DNA of 64,000 bases, taken from contig NZ_JAMBOQ010000003.1 of assembly GCF_023715685.1 (NCBI RefSeq), forward strand, positions 248,001-312,000, given 5' to 3'. Source of the DNA: Priestia aryabhattai (GTDB lineage Bacteria; Bacillota; Bacilli; Bacillales; Bacillaceae_H). How positions within the stretch are numbered: the first letter of the stretch is position 1; each line of letters opens with the position of its first letter. Below the pieces are notes generated by a model. The model ran no database searches and was not told the origin of the DNA. It saw nothing but the letters and a program-made list of their open reading frames with translations. Below are positions 1-7,808 of the stretch, piece by piece. Both the position numbers and the translations under genes were made by a program.

Positions 1-261
1 TGTTATATTAAAAAAGTATATATTTCAATTTTCTAAAAATTAAAAATATATATTGCGTAGACAAATGTAATTCAGTATACTAAAACTCAAGTTTGAATTG
101 ATTTTATATTAGTCTGTGCACAAAGACGACTCTCAGCAAAAAAAGGCAGGTGTTAGAATGAGAAATTAAAAAAGTAGACGTTGATCATCATGTTCGGATA
201 TTTGAGTAGACCATAAAATATATATCACCGTTCCGCAATATGTGAAGCGACTTCCGCTGAA

Positions 262-301
262 ATTAGATCGTTCTAATAAAGATTTATTAGATCGTTCCAA
301 T
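262..301. promoter_or_regulatory. Tandem palindromic operator, two copies
   Basis: Two 16-bp imperfect palindromes lie here with starts 24 bp apart: ATTAGATCGTTCTAAT at 262-277 and ATTAGATCGTTCCAAT at 286-301. The same motif recurs at 4173 and 4874, each time upstream of another gene of the same cluster. They are probably operators for one regulator encoded outside the window. A CG-centred palindrome is typical of LacI-type sites, but the regulator family cannot be fixed from this. The rest of 1-523 is AT-rich with no gene I can support. Confidence 0.6.
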
Positions 302-482
302 TAGAATTTTCTATTAATCTTTTTAATTCCACTAATAAAATGTTTTTACAAAAGGATAAGAGAACAAGTAAATAGCTAGAGGATTAGGTTTTCAGCATTG
401 CAATCTTTCAACTTTAGTTCAGACTGGCTCTATTTAAACAAGCAATTATAAATTGAATCTGAGCAAAGAAACATTTTTTAAA

Positions 483-497
483 ATGAAAGCGCATACT
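483..497 (+). promoter_or_regulatory. cre site (CcpA catabolite repression)
   Basis: ATGAAAGCGCATACT fits the degenerate Bacillus cre consensus WTGNAANCGNWNNCW at every fixed position. It sits 26 bp upstream of the transporter start codon, so CcpA bound here would block transcription of the cluster when preferred sugars are present. That role is inferred from the match and the position. Confidence 0.55.
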
Positions 498-523
498 TAA
501 AATCTTATGAGTGAGGGAAAAGA

Positions 524-1828
524 ATGAAAAAACATCGTTGGTCGATTGTATTCTTGATTGCGGTTGGTGTAATTGTAAACTATTTTGATCGAATCAATAT
601 GTCCATTGCTATGCCATTGTTACAAAAAGAATTTAATTTGACAGCAGGGCAGATGGGGATTTTCCTATCAGCATTTGCATGGTCTTACGCTTTACTTCAA
701 CTTCCTATAGGGCCTTTGCTAGATAAAATAGGCGTAAAATGGGTAACGCGTGTAGCTACCGTGATATGGACAGTAGCTTGTCTTTTAACTGCAGCAGCAA
801 ATGGATGGGGTTTAATTATTTTATCTCGGGTGCTGTTAGGAGTTGGGGAAGCACCATTCTTTCCATCTGCTGCCAAAGCAGTTAGCCATTGGGTTCCTCG
901 TCAGGAGCGCGGAAAAGCTATCGCAGCTTATGATTCTCAGTCCAAACTTTCCAACGCCATCGGCGCGCCTATATTAGCCCTAATTGTAACAGAGTGGGGC
1001 TGGCGAGGCGGTTTCTTAGCAACCGCTATTCTTAGTTTCATATATGCTGTCGTCTATTGGATCTGGTATCGTGAACCTCATGAAGATGAGCGTTTGACGA
1101 AAGAAGAATATGACTACATTGTTCAAGGCGGTTCTCAAAGTTCAGAAGAAGCTAAAGGCAGTGCAATGGAGAACATTAGATATTTGCTAACTAAAAGAAA
1201 AGTTTGGGCAGTATTCATTGGGTTTGCGGCATACGGCTATTCATGGTTTTTGTTCTTGACTTGGCTTCCTGGATATTTAGCAACAGAAATGAACATGTCT
1301 ATCTTAAAATCAGGCTGGTATTCTGCTATACCTTGGATTGTAGGTACCATTACTGAAGTGGTAATTGGCGGCTGGCTTGTTGATCGTCTCATTAACAAAG
1401 GGTATGATCGGACACGTGTTAGCAAATTTTTTCTAGTAATAGGTATGGTATGTGGTTTATCAATTATTGGCGCAGCGTTTACTCACAGTGCAAACATAGC
1501 TGTGTTTTGGATTTCAACAGCACTTGGAGGTCTTGTTGTCACATCTGCTGTTGCCTACAGCATTCCTACATTTATTGCACCAAAAGGAACGGTGGGAACA
1601 TTAACGGGACTTTTAACATTTGGAAATAATTCAATGGCTATTGTTGCGCCAATTACGACTGGGTTTATTGTTCAGGCAACGGGTTCATTTATGTATGCTT
1701 TCCTTTTAGCAGCTGCTTTTTTGGTTATTGGAATTTTAAGCTATACGTTCTTATTAACAGATCTAGAGCCAATTGAAAGCAAAGAGTCTACCCTATTAGA
1801 GGAAAAGGAGTTAACTTTAGAAAAATAA
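524..1828 (+). CDS. MFS transporter, anion:cation symporter (ACS) family
   Basis: A 434-residue, 12-helix major facilitator protein. The N-terminal NYFDRINMSIAMPLL segment and the R-V-L-L-G-V-G-E-A-P-F-F-P motif near residue 105 are typical of the ACS family (hexuronate, glucarate, galactonate and aromatic-acid uptake), so it should bring an organic anion in with protons. The start ATG is preceded by GAGTGAGGG. It is first in a cluster with a CoA-transferase and a lyase, so its cargo is probably the acid those enzymes degrade. A cre site and twin operators precede it. The exact substrate cannot be read from the sequence. Confidence 0.85.
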   Translation: MKKHRWSIVFLIAVGVIVNYFDRINMSIAMPLLQKEFNLTAGQMGIFLSAFAWSYALLQLPIGPLLDKIGVKWVTRVATVIWTVACLLTAAANGWGLIILSRVLLGVGEAPFFPSAAKAVSHWVPRQERGKAIAAYDSQSKLSNAIGAPILALIVTEWGWRGGFLATAILSFIYAVVYWIWYREPHEDERLTKEEYDYIVQGGSQSSEEAKGSAMENIRYLLTKRKVWAVFIGFAAYGYSWFLFLTWLPGYLATEMNMSILKSGWYSAIPWIVGTITEVVIGGWLVDRLINKGYDRTRVSKFFLVIGMVCGLSIIGAAFTHSANIAVFWISTALGGLVVTSAVAYSIPTFIAPKGTVGTLTGLLTFGNNSMAIVAPITTGFIVQATGSFMYAFLLAAAFLVIGILSYTFLLTDLEPIESKESTLLEEKELTLEK

Positions 1829-1939
1829 ATAATCTTAGTATTTAGACTATTAATATTAGTTTTTAACATATTAAAGAAAATGTACTAATCAATTATCTTA
1901 ATTAAGCATGCAAACAGTTATTACCGGAGGGGATTCAAC

Positions 1940-3148
1940 GTGTTAACCAAAAATTACGGACCTTTAACAGGAGTCCAAATACTAGATATCTCTACTATGA
2001 TTGCTGCTCCTTTTGGAGCTACTCTGCTAGCGGACTTAGGAGCGGAAGTAACCAAAATTGAGCTTCCGGGAAAAGGAGATACGCTTCGGACCGTAGGGCC
2101 TTGGAAAGGGACTGAGCCTTTAAGATGGCCGGGACTAGCTCGCAATAAAAAGTCTGTTACACTGGACATTCGATCAGAAGAAGGAGCAGAGATTTTCAAA
2201 AAGCTAATTAGTCAAGTAGATGTTTTAATTGAAAATTTTCGCCCGGGTACACTGGAAAAATGGAACTTAGGATATGAAGAGCTTAAAAAAGTTAACCCTA
2301 AGCTAGTAATGGTGCGCGTATCAGGTTATGGACAAACAGGCCCTTATCGAGAAAAAGCTGGATTCGGTACACCAGGCACAGCATTTAGTGGACATACTTA
2401 TTTGCAGGGGTATTCGGATCGTCCGCCAGTCAGTCCTTCTTACTCTTTACTAGATTATGTAACTGGCATATATACTGCGTTCGCTTGTGTAAGCGCTATC
2501 TACCATAGAGATGTACACGAGCAGCCGGAAGGTCAAGTAGTAGAAATGGGATTATATGAATCTATTTTTCGAATGATGGAATTTTTAATCGCTGAATATG
2601 ATCAAAACGGCAAAGTAAGAGAGAGAAGTCCTGGACTTGCAGGTCATTCAAGCCCTGCAGGCACATATGAAACAAAAGACGGAAAATTTGTTGTATTGGT
2701 ATGCAGTACAGACTCTACCTTTGATCGTCTAGCAGAAGCAATGGAAAGGAGAGATATGTTAAAGGACCCGCGATACTATACAAATGTAGAACGTCTAAAG
2801 CACGATCATGAAGTTCAGGAAATTGTGTCAAATTGGATTAAGGGCTTCACTCAAGATGAGCTGCAGGAAAAGTTAGATTCATTTGGTGTACCTGTTAGCC
2901 CTATCTACAGCATTGAAGATATATTTAATGATCCTCAGTATAGAGAGCGAGAAAACATTGTAGAAGTAGAGCATCCCCGTTTAGGAAAAATTAAGATTCC
3001 AGGAGTAGTACCAAAGTTTTCACATACACCGGGAGCCATTCGTCATCGTGCGCCTGAATTGGGAGAACACAATGAAGAAATTCTAGGCCGAAAACTTGGA
3101 TTATCAAGTGAAGAATTAGCGGCGTTGAAAGAAAAGGGGGTTATTTAA
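1940..3148 (+). CDS. CaiB/BaiF family III CoA-transferase
   Basis: A 402-residue protein of the family III acyl-CoA transferases, which move CoA from a donor thioester to a carboxylic acid through an aspartyl-CoA intermediate. The opening (residues 8-45, ending LGAEVTKIE), the ENFRPGTLEKWNLGYEEL motif and VSGYGQTGPYREKAGF are family hallmarks. The start is GTG behind GGAGGGG at 1926-1932. Its stop overlaps the next start by one base (TAATG), so the two are translationally coupled. The pair suggests activation of a dicarboxylic or branched hydroxy acid to its CoA ester followed by retro-aldol cleavage. The natural acid is unknown. Confidence 0.85.
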   Translation: MLTKNYGPLTGVQILDISTMIAAPFGATLLADLGAEVTKIELPGKGDTLRTVGPWKGTEPLRWPGLARNKKSVTLDIRSEEGAEIFKKLISQVDVLIENFRPGTLEKWNLGYEELKKVNPKLVMVRVSGYGQTGPYREKAGFGTPGTAFSGHTYLQGYSDRPPVSPSYSLLDYVTGIYTAFACVSAIYHRDVHEQPEGQVVEMGLYESIFRMMEFLIAEYDQNGKVRERSPGLAGHSSPAGTYETKDGKFVVLVCSTDSTFDRLAEAMERRDMLKDPRYYTNVERLKHDHEVQEIVSNWIKGFTQDELQEKLDSFGVPVSPIYSIEDIFNDPQYRERENIVEVEHPRLGKIKIPGVVPKFSHTPGAIRHRAPELGEHNEEILGRKLGLSSEELAALKEKGVI

Positions 3149-4104
3149 TGAATGCTATTCAAAAAATAGAGTTACCGGAAAAAGTCATAATCTGTGAAGT
3201 AGCTCCAAGAGATGGATTTCAAGCTGAAAATGAGTGGATTCCTACGGAAGAAAAAATATCTATTATCCGTCAACTAGCCAAAACAGGCATTCAATCAATG
3301 GAAATTACATCTTTTGTACACCCGAGAGCCATTCCTCAGTTAAAGGATGCCGAGCAGGTCGTAGAAAGTGTTCAAGATTTAACAAATATCAAATTTCGCG
3401 CTTTAGTTCCGAATGTAAAAGGTGCACAACGAGCCATTAACGCCGGAGTGAAAAAGTTAAAGCTTATGCTTTCAGCTACAGATTCTCACAGCTTATCTAA
3501 CGCAAATTGTTCTGTAGCAGAAGCCCAAAAAGGTTTTTATCCTATTATCGAATTAGCGGAAAAGCATAACGTTAAAGTGGGAGGTTCAATTTCGGCAGCT
3601 TTTGGATGTCCTTATGAAGGAAAAGTTGCTATAGAGCGCATTTCTTCTATTGTAGAACGATACAGAATGATGGGAGTCGAAGAAATTTCTTTAGCGGATA
3701 CAACAGGGATGGCAAATCCTCAGCAAGTGTATCGTATGCTAGGGTTTCTTAAACAAAATTATCCCGACATTATTTTCTCCATGCATTTGCACAATACGAG
3801 AGGAATGGCATTTTCTAATGTAGTGGCTGCTCTGCAGCAGGGTGTTATTCATTTTGATAGTTCTATTATCGGTTTAGGAGGATGTCCCTATGCCCCAGGT
3901 GCCACGGGAAATATAGCTACAGAGGATCTGGTTCATGGATTAAGTGAAATGGGAATTCATACAGGTATTGATCTTAACAAGCTTATTGAAGCGGCAAAAG
4001 AGGTGAAGCAAGTAATTGGCCATGACGGTGGAAGCTATATGCTGCAAGCAGGTCCTTGTTCAGAACTTCATGCTAAGCCAAAGGTTCAAGAGAAGTTAGT
4101 ATAA
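3148..4104 (+). CDS. Hydroxymethylglutaryl-CoA lyase-like enzyme
   Basis: A 318-residue TIM-barrel lyase of the HMGL/DRE family. The metal-binding start VAPRDGFQAE, the HLHNTRGMA metal-ligand strand and the loop GLGGCPYAPGATGN, with the conserved Cys, are all present. Such enzymes split 3-hydroxy-3-methyl acyl-CoAs into acetyl-CoA and a keto acid. Coupling to the CoA-transferase fits a ligase-free activate-then-cleave route, for example for 3-hydroxy-3-methylglutarate or citramalate-like acids. Leucine catabolism is less likely because the rest of that pathway is missing here. The family call is secure and the substrate is inferred. Confidence 0.85.
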   Translation: MNAIQKIELPEKVIICEVAPRDGFQAENEWIPTEEKISIIRQLAKTGIQSMEITSFVHPRAIPQLKDAEQVVESVQDLTNIKFRALVPNVKGAQRAINAGVKKLKLMLSATDSHSLSNANCSVAEAQKGFYPIIELAEKHNVKVGGSISAAFGCPYEGKVAIERISSIVERYRMMGVEEISLADTTGMANPQQVYRMLGFLKQNYPDIIFSMHLHNTRGMAFSNVVAALQQGVIHFDSSIIGLGGCPYAPGATGNIATEDLVHGLSEMGIHTGIDLNKLIEAAKEVKQVIGHDGGSYMLQAGPCSELHAKPKVQEKLV

Positions 4105-4172
4105 ATAATCCGTAAACATTGACAAGTACGATAGCCTTTTAGGAGGTGATGTAGGCGTTTAGATAAAAATGA

Positions 4173-4188
4173 ATTAGATCGATCTATA
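4173..4188. promoter_or_regulatory. Palindromic operator, third copy
   Basis: ATTAGATCGATCTATA is the same motif as at 262 and 286. It lies between the lyase gene and the aldehyde dehydrogenase remnant. A possible -10 hexamer TATAAA follows within about 10 bp, but I see no convincing -35. It suggests the dehydrogenase once had its own regulated promoter. Confidence 0.5.
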
Positions 4189-4308
4189 TATCGTATAAAT
4201 AACGTTCAAGACTTCTTTTATATAAAAGTTTGGTCAATATAAGCATGGTTAGTACGTGAAAAGACAAAATAGATTTTGTTTAATAAAAATGAAAAGTTGG
4301 TGGTAAAC

Positions 4309-4805
4309 ATGATAGAAACTATTCAAAAGAAATCACAGCCTTATATTAACGGTGGATGGATTGTTGAAGATCGTGAAGTCGCTTTAATAAAAAACCCCTA
4401 TTCAGGAGAAGTCATAGGTGAGCAGTTATTAGCGAATGAAGAAGATGTTGAAAAAGCATTAGCATCAGCATATGAAGCAAAAAACAAGTCGCTGCACTTT
4501 CTTCTTACAAGCGTTCTAAAATTTTAAAGAAGGCGGCTATATTACTAGAACAAGAGAAAGAAAAATTTGCTCGACTTATTTCTTTAGAATTAGGAAAGCC
4601 TTTGAAAAATACGCTGGATGAAGTGGCCCGTTCAATCGAAACATTAGAATTGTCAGGGGAAGAAGCAAAAAGATTGATTGGTGAAACATTGCCTGGCGAC
4701 GTTTCAGAACGCGGTGCACAAGCTATTGCATCTACTTTTCGAGTGCCGATTGGTGTTGTAGCGGCTATCACACCGTTTAACGCCCCTTTAAATCTTGTGT
4801 ATTAA
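4309..4805 (+). pseudogene. Aldehyde dehydrogenase remnant, frameshifted and 3'-truncated
   Basis: The first part encodes an ALDH N-terminus (QPYINGGWIVEDREVALIKNPYSGEVIG). The frame breaks at an A6 run, 4479-4484: one extra A would restore EAKKQVAALSSYKRSKILKKAA. The other frame then continues (LEQEKEKFARLISLELGKPLK ... GVVAAITPFNAPLNLVY) and stops at 4805. About 165 of some 480 residues remain, and the catalytic Cys and most of the NAD-binding fold are missing. Even if the indel were a sequencing error the gene would still be truncated. The start is ATG 4309 after GGTGG. The lost enzyme probably oxidised an aldehyde in this cluster. Confidence 0.85.
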
Positions 4806-4873
4806 GACTGCCCATAGAGAAATAACATCAAATCAATATGTAAAACGTTTAAAAGTATATATTGGCGTTTCTG

Positions 4874-4889
4874 ATTAGATCGATCTAAC
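4874..4889. promoter_or_regulatory. Palindromic operator, fourth copy
   Basis: ATTAGATCGATCTAAC is the best-conserved copy of the palindrome and sits 28 bp upstream of the isomerase-like gene, just after the truncated dehydrogenase. It supports regulation of the last gene by the same factor. Confidence 0.55.
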
Positions 4890-4917
4890 ACAGCTGAATA
4901 AAGGAGGAATTTATAAA

Positions 4918-5793
4918 ATGTCCAATCAATTTTCCCTTGCTTATCTTACTGTTCTTGGATGTTCACCACCTGAAATGACGTACATGGCTGCGAAGGCAGG
5001 ATATGATTTTGTTAGCTTGAGGCCTATTTACATGGGGTTGCCTGGAGAGCCTAATTATGCGTTAGCTGAAAATAAGCAGCTGATGCGAGAAACAAAATCC
5101 GCTATGTCAGAAACAGGAGTGAAGCTTCTCGATATAGAGTTAGCACGTATCTATGAAGGAGCTGATCTAAAACGTTACTTACCTGCAATGGAAGCAGCTG
5201 CTGAACTTGGAGGACGTCACGTCCTTAGTAGCATTTGGACTGATGATCGCAATTTTGGTATTGAATGTTTTGCTGAACTCTGTGATCTAGCTAAGCCTTT
5301 TGGTTTAACCATTGAATTAGAATTTGTTCCTATTGCGAGCGTATACAACCTTAAAGGAGCACTGGATTTTCTTCATACAGCTAACCGCGAAAATGCAGGT
5401 CTTATGATTGATATTCACCATTTTCATCGATCAGGAGATAAGGTGGAAGATTTGGATCAAGTACCTTGTGAGTGGTTTCGCTACCTTCATCTTTGCAACG
5501 CTTCTGCGGAAATTCCTGTTTCAAAGGAAGAGATGACTCGAGTTCTTAGGGAAGAACGATTGTATTTAAATGAAGAAGGTATTGACGTTGCTAGTATTGT
5601 GAATCGTATCCCGCAAGTTCCTTATTCCATAGAATTGCCACATGTGAAACGTGCCAACGAATTAGGATATGAAGAGTTTGCGCGCCAGTGTTTACAAACT
5701 GCTAAACAATACTTAGATAAACATCCGCGCAACAAGTATGTTTCTCATGACACTATGGGACAAGATCAGCTGCGTTTTCATTCTACACGATAG
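4918..5793 (+). CDS. Sugar-phosphate isomerase/epimerase family TIM-barrel protein
   Basis: A 291-residue member of the AP-endonuclease-2/xylose-isomerase-like TIM barrel family. Acidic and His metal ligands of the family appear in IELEF, MIDIHHFHRSGD and YSIELPHVKR. These proteins bind a divalent metal and isomerise, epimerise or dehydrate sugars and cyclic polyols. Homologues also serve as 3-dehydroshikimate dehydratases, so the reaction cannot be named. An AAAGGAGG site precedes ATG. Its own operator copy groups it with the transporter/CoA-transferase cluster. Confidence 0.75.
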   Translation: MSNQFSLAYLTVLGCSPPEMTYMAAKAGYDFVSLRPIYMGLPGEPNYALAENKQLMRETKSAMSETGVKLLDIELARIYEGADLKRYLPAMEAAAELGGRHVLSSIWTDDRNFGIECFAELCDLAKPFGLTIELEFVPIASVYNLKGALDFLHTANRENAGLMIDIHHFHRSGDKVEDLDQVPCEWFRYLHLCNASAEIPVSKEEMTRVLREERLYLNEEGIDVASIVNRIPQVPYSIELPHVKRANELGYEEFARQCLQTAKQYLDKHPRNKYVSHDTMGQDQLRFHSTR

Positions 5794-5845
5794 GTGCTTT
5801 AGAGATTGTTATGTATCTCATCTTTTAGGTCTAACTAATTGAACT

Positions 5846-5875
5846 ACCCCCACTTAGCAAGCTTGAAGTGGGGGT
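5846..5875. terminator. Strong GC hairpin after the catabolic cluster
   Basis: A 10-bp stem, ACCCCCACTT pairing with AAGTGGGGGT, has a 10-nt loop containing AAGCTT. It is followed by TCTTCTC rather than a clean T-run. It probably ends transcription of the upstream gene. The stem also resembles hairpins seen near IS200/IS605-type ends, but no transposase remnant is visible. Confidence 0.5.
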
Positions 5876-5992
5876 CTTCTCGGTTAGAATGATAAACATA
5901 GGAATCAAGAATAAATAGCGTATGAGATCGTACATTTACTTTGTAATAATTAATGCTGAGTTGCTATTTTTATATACATTGAAGGTTTGACG

Positions 5993-6025
5993 AAAAAGAG
6001 CTGTTGAGAATTTCCTCAACAGCTC
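5993..6025 (-). terminator. Terminator of the guanidine-degradation operon
   Basis: An 11-bp perfect stem (GAGCTGTTGAG with CTCAACAGCTC, 5998-6025) is followed on the minus strand by a T5 run and lies 17 bp beyond the allophanate hydrolase stop codon. Confidence 0.85.
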
Positions 6026-6042
6026 AGCAAATGATTGATTTA

Positions 6043-7803
6043 TTAGTAATTTGAGAGAGCCCGCCAGCTTCTATAAGACGTAATATCCTCCGCATCTTCT
6101 GTCGCATGAGCTTCACAAAGAAAACCTGCTACTTCACTGCCGTCTTGAAGAGTGATTTTGCCTAGTCCAAGAGGAGAAGGGATAGAATCGGCAAAAGAGC
6201 CGAGTAATGATAAAGGCATTTCCCAAATTTCAACTTCAATTTTTTCTCCTTGTTGATGTGCTCGCAACAGCCCCGGTTTTGCTGGAGAAGTAGGAAGCTT
6301 AAAAAGTTGGTAACAAGGAGCGGTTTGGTCTTTTCGTACAAATGAAGCTCCGTGTTCAAGCATTTGAGGTTCAAGTGAAAACCCGCGCATATGCAAACCG
6401 CAAACTGCTATTAATGTTGTATCTTTTTGTGAACTCACCGTTTGTTCCCCATTTAAAAACAATTCGCTGAGTCCGCAAATGAATTGTTCACCGTCAAATG
6501 TAGAGAAAAACGAAATGCCGAACGGTAAATCAAGGCCTGCATCTTGAGATGGAAGAGATACAGCACATAAATCGAGTAAGTTACAATGGTTTGTAAAACG
6601 CCCCATGTCACTGTTTGTATCAATTGGATTTTCTCTTACTTGTTCCCGCGTCCACGTTCCGCCAGCTGTTGGCATAACAAGAACAGCATTTTTAAGCTGG
6701 TGATATGCTTTGTGTTTAAATGATTGAAGCTTATGTGAAGCTTGAAATAAGGTAGCAGCATCATATTCTGATTTAGCTCCTGAACGAAGCACTTGCTCGG
6801 TTACAGGAAATGCTGTTTCTTCATGAGAAGTGATAAATTCCCCTAAATCAGCCCAGCGCTCGGCTACGTAAGGGCCGTCATATAATAAAGCAGCTGCTTC
6901 ACTTAAATACGAGCCTTCAATGTATTGAATTGGAATAGATAAATCTTCAATCTTTTTCACTGCTTGTTTCCACGCTTCTTCGTATTGTTCAGCAAACGGC
7001 CCGTAAAATGAAAGCGGTTCTTTTACCATGCAAATTTTTCTAGGAAGAGCCGAAGAAGCACGAACAACAGAGCGTGACCATGGATCCCGATCGTCTATTC
7101 CTCTAATAAGAGAATCCACTAGCAGTACGTCATTCCATTCATGAGCAAAAGCAGTGACGCAGTCTAAACTTTTACACGCCGGAACTACACCGATAGATGG
7201 CCACGCTCCGAGGGAAGGTTTATAGCCAATTAAACGGTTTAAACCTGCTGGAACGCGTCCTGAACCAGCTGTATCGGTGCCTAAAGAAAAAGCAGCATGC
7301 CCGCGAGCTACGGATACAGCTGATCCTGAGCTCGATCCGCCGCTAATGAGCTCTGACTTTAATGCGTTGTGTGTTTCGCCGTAAGGGCTTCGTGTACCGA
7401 CAAGTCCTGTAGCAAATTGATCCAAGTTGGTCTTTCCAAGAGGGACAGCACCTGCATCAATAAGGCGTTGAACAACCGTAGCATGTTCAGAAGGGATATA
7501 CGTATATTCTTTACATCCGGCTGTTGTAGGTATATGTGCTACATCGATATTGTCTTTAATGGCGAATGGAATTCCCCACAATGGTAACGCTTCAGGGCTT
7601 AGCGTGACTAAGCGATCAAGATAAGGTTTTAACTCGCCAAGTGTAGGAGGGGTAATCCATATGTTCATGTCTTTGTCAGCTTCTACACGTGTAAGAATTT
7701 GATGAACCACATCTTCCGGAGTTAATTCTTTTTTGATATACATATCGCGTAACCATTGAATCGAAAATGTTTTAGGCAAGCTCACTGTTTTCATTGTATC
7801 CAC
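6043..7803 (-). CDS. atzF: Allophanate hydrolase
   Basis: A 586-residue amidase-signature enzyme that converts allophanate to ammonia and CO2. The Ser-cisSer-Lys triad is visible: K83 in AIKDNID, S157 in GGSSSGS and S181 in GTDTAGSGRVP. The N-terminal ~450 residues form the amidase domain. The last ~120, ending in the LCEAHATEDAEDITSYRSW segment, match the AtzF C-terminal domain. It starts 5 bp downstream of the carboxylase stop and ends the riboswitch-controlled operon, where it degrades the allophanate released after carboxyguanidine deimination (or made directly from urea). Confidence 0.92.
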   Translation of the reverse strand: MDTMKTVSLPKTFSIQWLRDMYIKKELTPEDVVHQILTRVEADKDMNIWITPPTLGELKPYLDRLVTLSPEALPLWGIPFAIKDNIDVAHIPTTAGCKEYTYIPSEHATVVQRLIDAGAVPLGKTNLDQFATGLVGTRSPYGETHNALKSELISGGSSSGSAVSVARGHAAFSLGTDTAGSGRVPAGLNRLIGYKPSLGAWPSIGVVPACKSLDCVTAFAHEWNDVLLVDSLIRGIDDRDPWSRSVVRASSALPRKICMVKEPLSFYGPFAEQYEEAWKQAVKKIEDLSIPIQYIEGSYLSEAAALLYDGPYVAERWADLGEFITSHEETAFPVTEQVLRSGAKSEYDAATLFQASHKLQSFKHKAYHQLKNAVLVMPTAGGTWTREQVRENPIDTNSDMGRFTNHCNLLDLCAVSLPSQDAGLDLPFGISFFSTFDGEQFICGLSELFLNGEQTVSSQKDTTLIAVCGLHMRGFSLEPQMLEHGASFVRKDQTAPCYQLFKLPTSPAKPGLLRAHQQGEKIEVEIWEMPLSLLGSFADSIPSPLGLGKITLQDGSEVAGFLCEAHATEDAEDITSYRSWRALSNY

Positions 7804-7808
7804 CGTCC

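Noticed and set aside
5846..5875. Possible IS200/IS605-type end hairpin
   Set aside because: No transposase, TnpB remnant or second end is visible, so I listed it as a terminator-like hairpin only.
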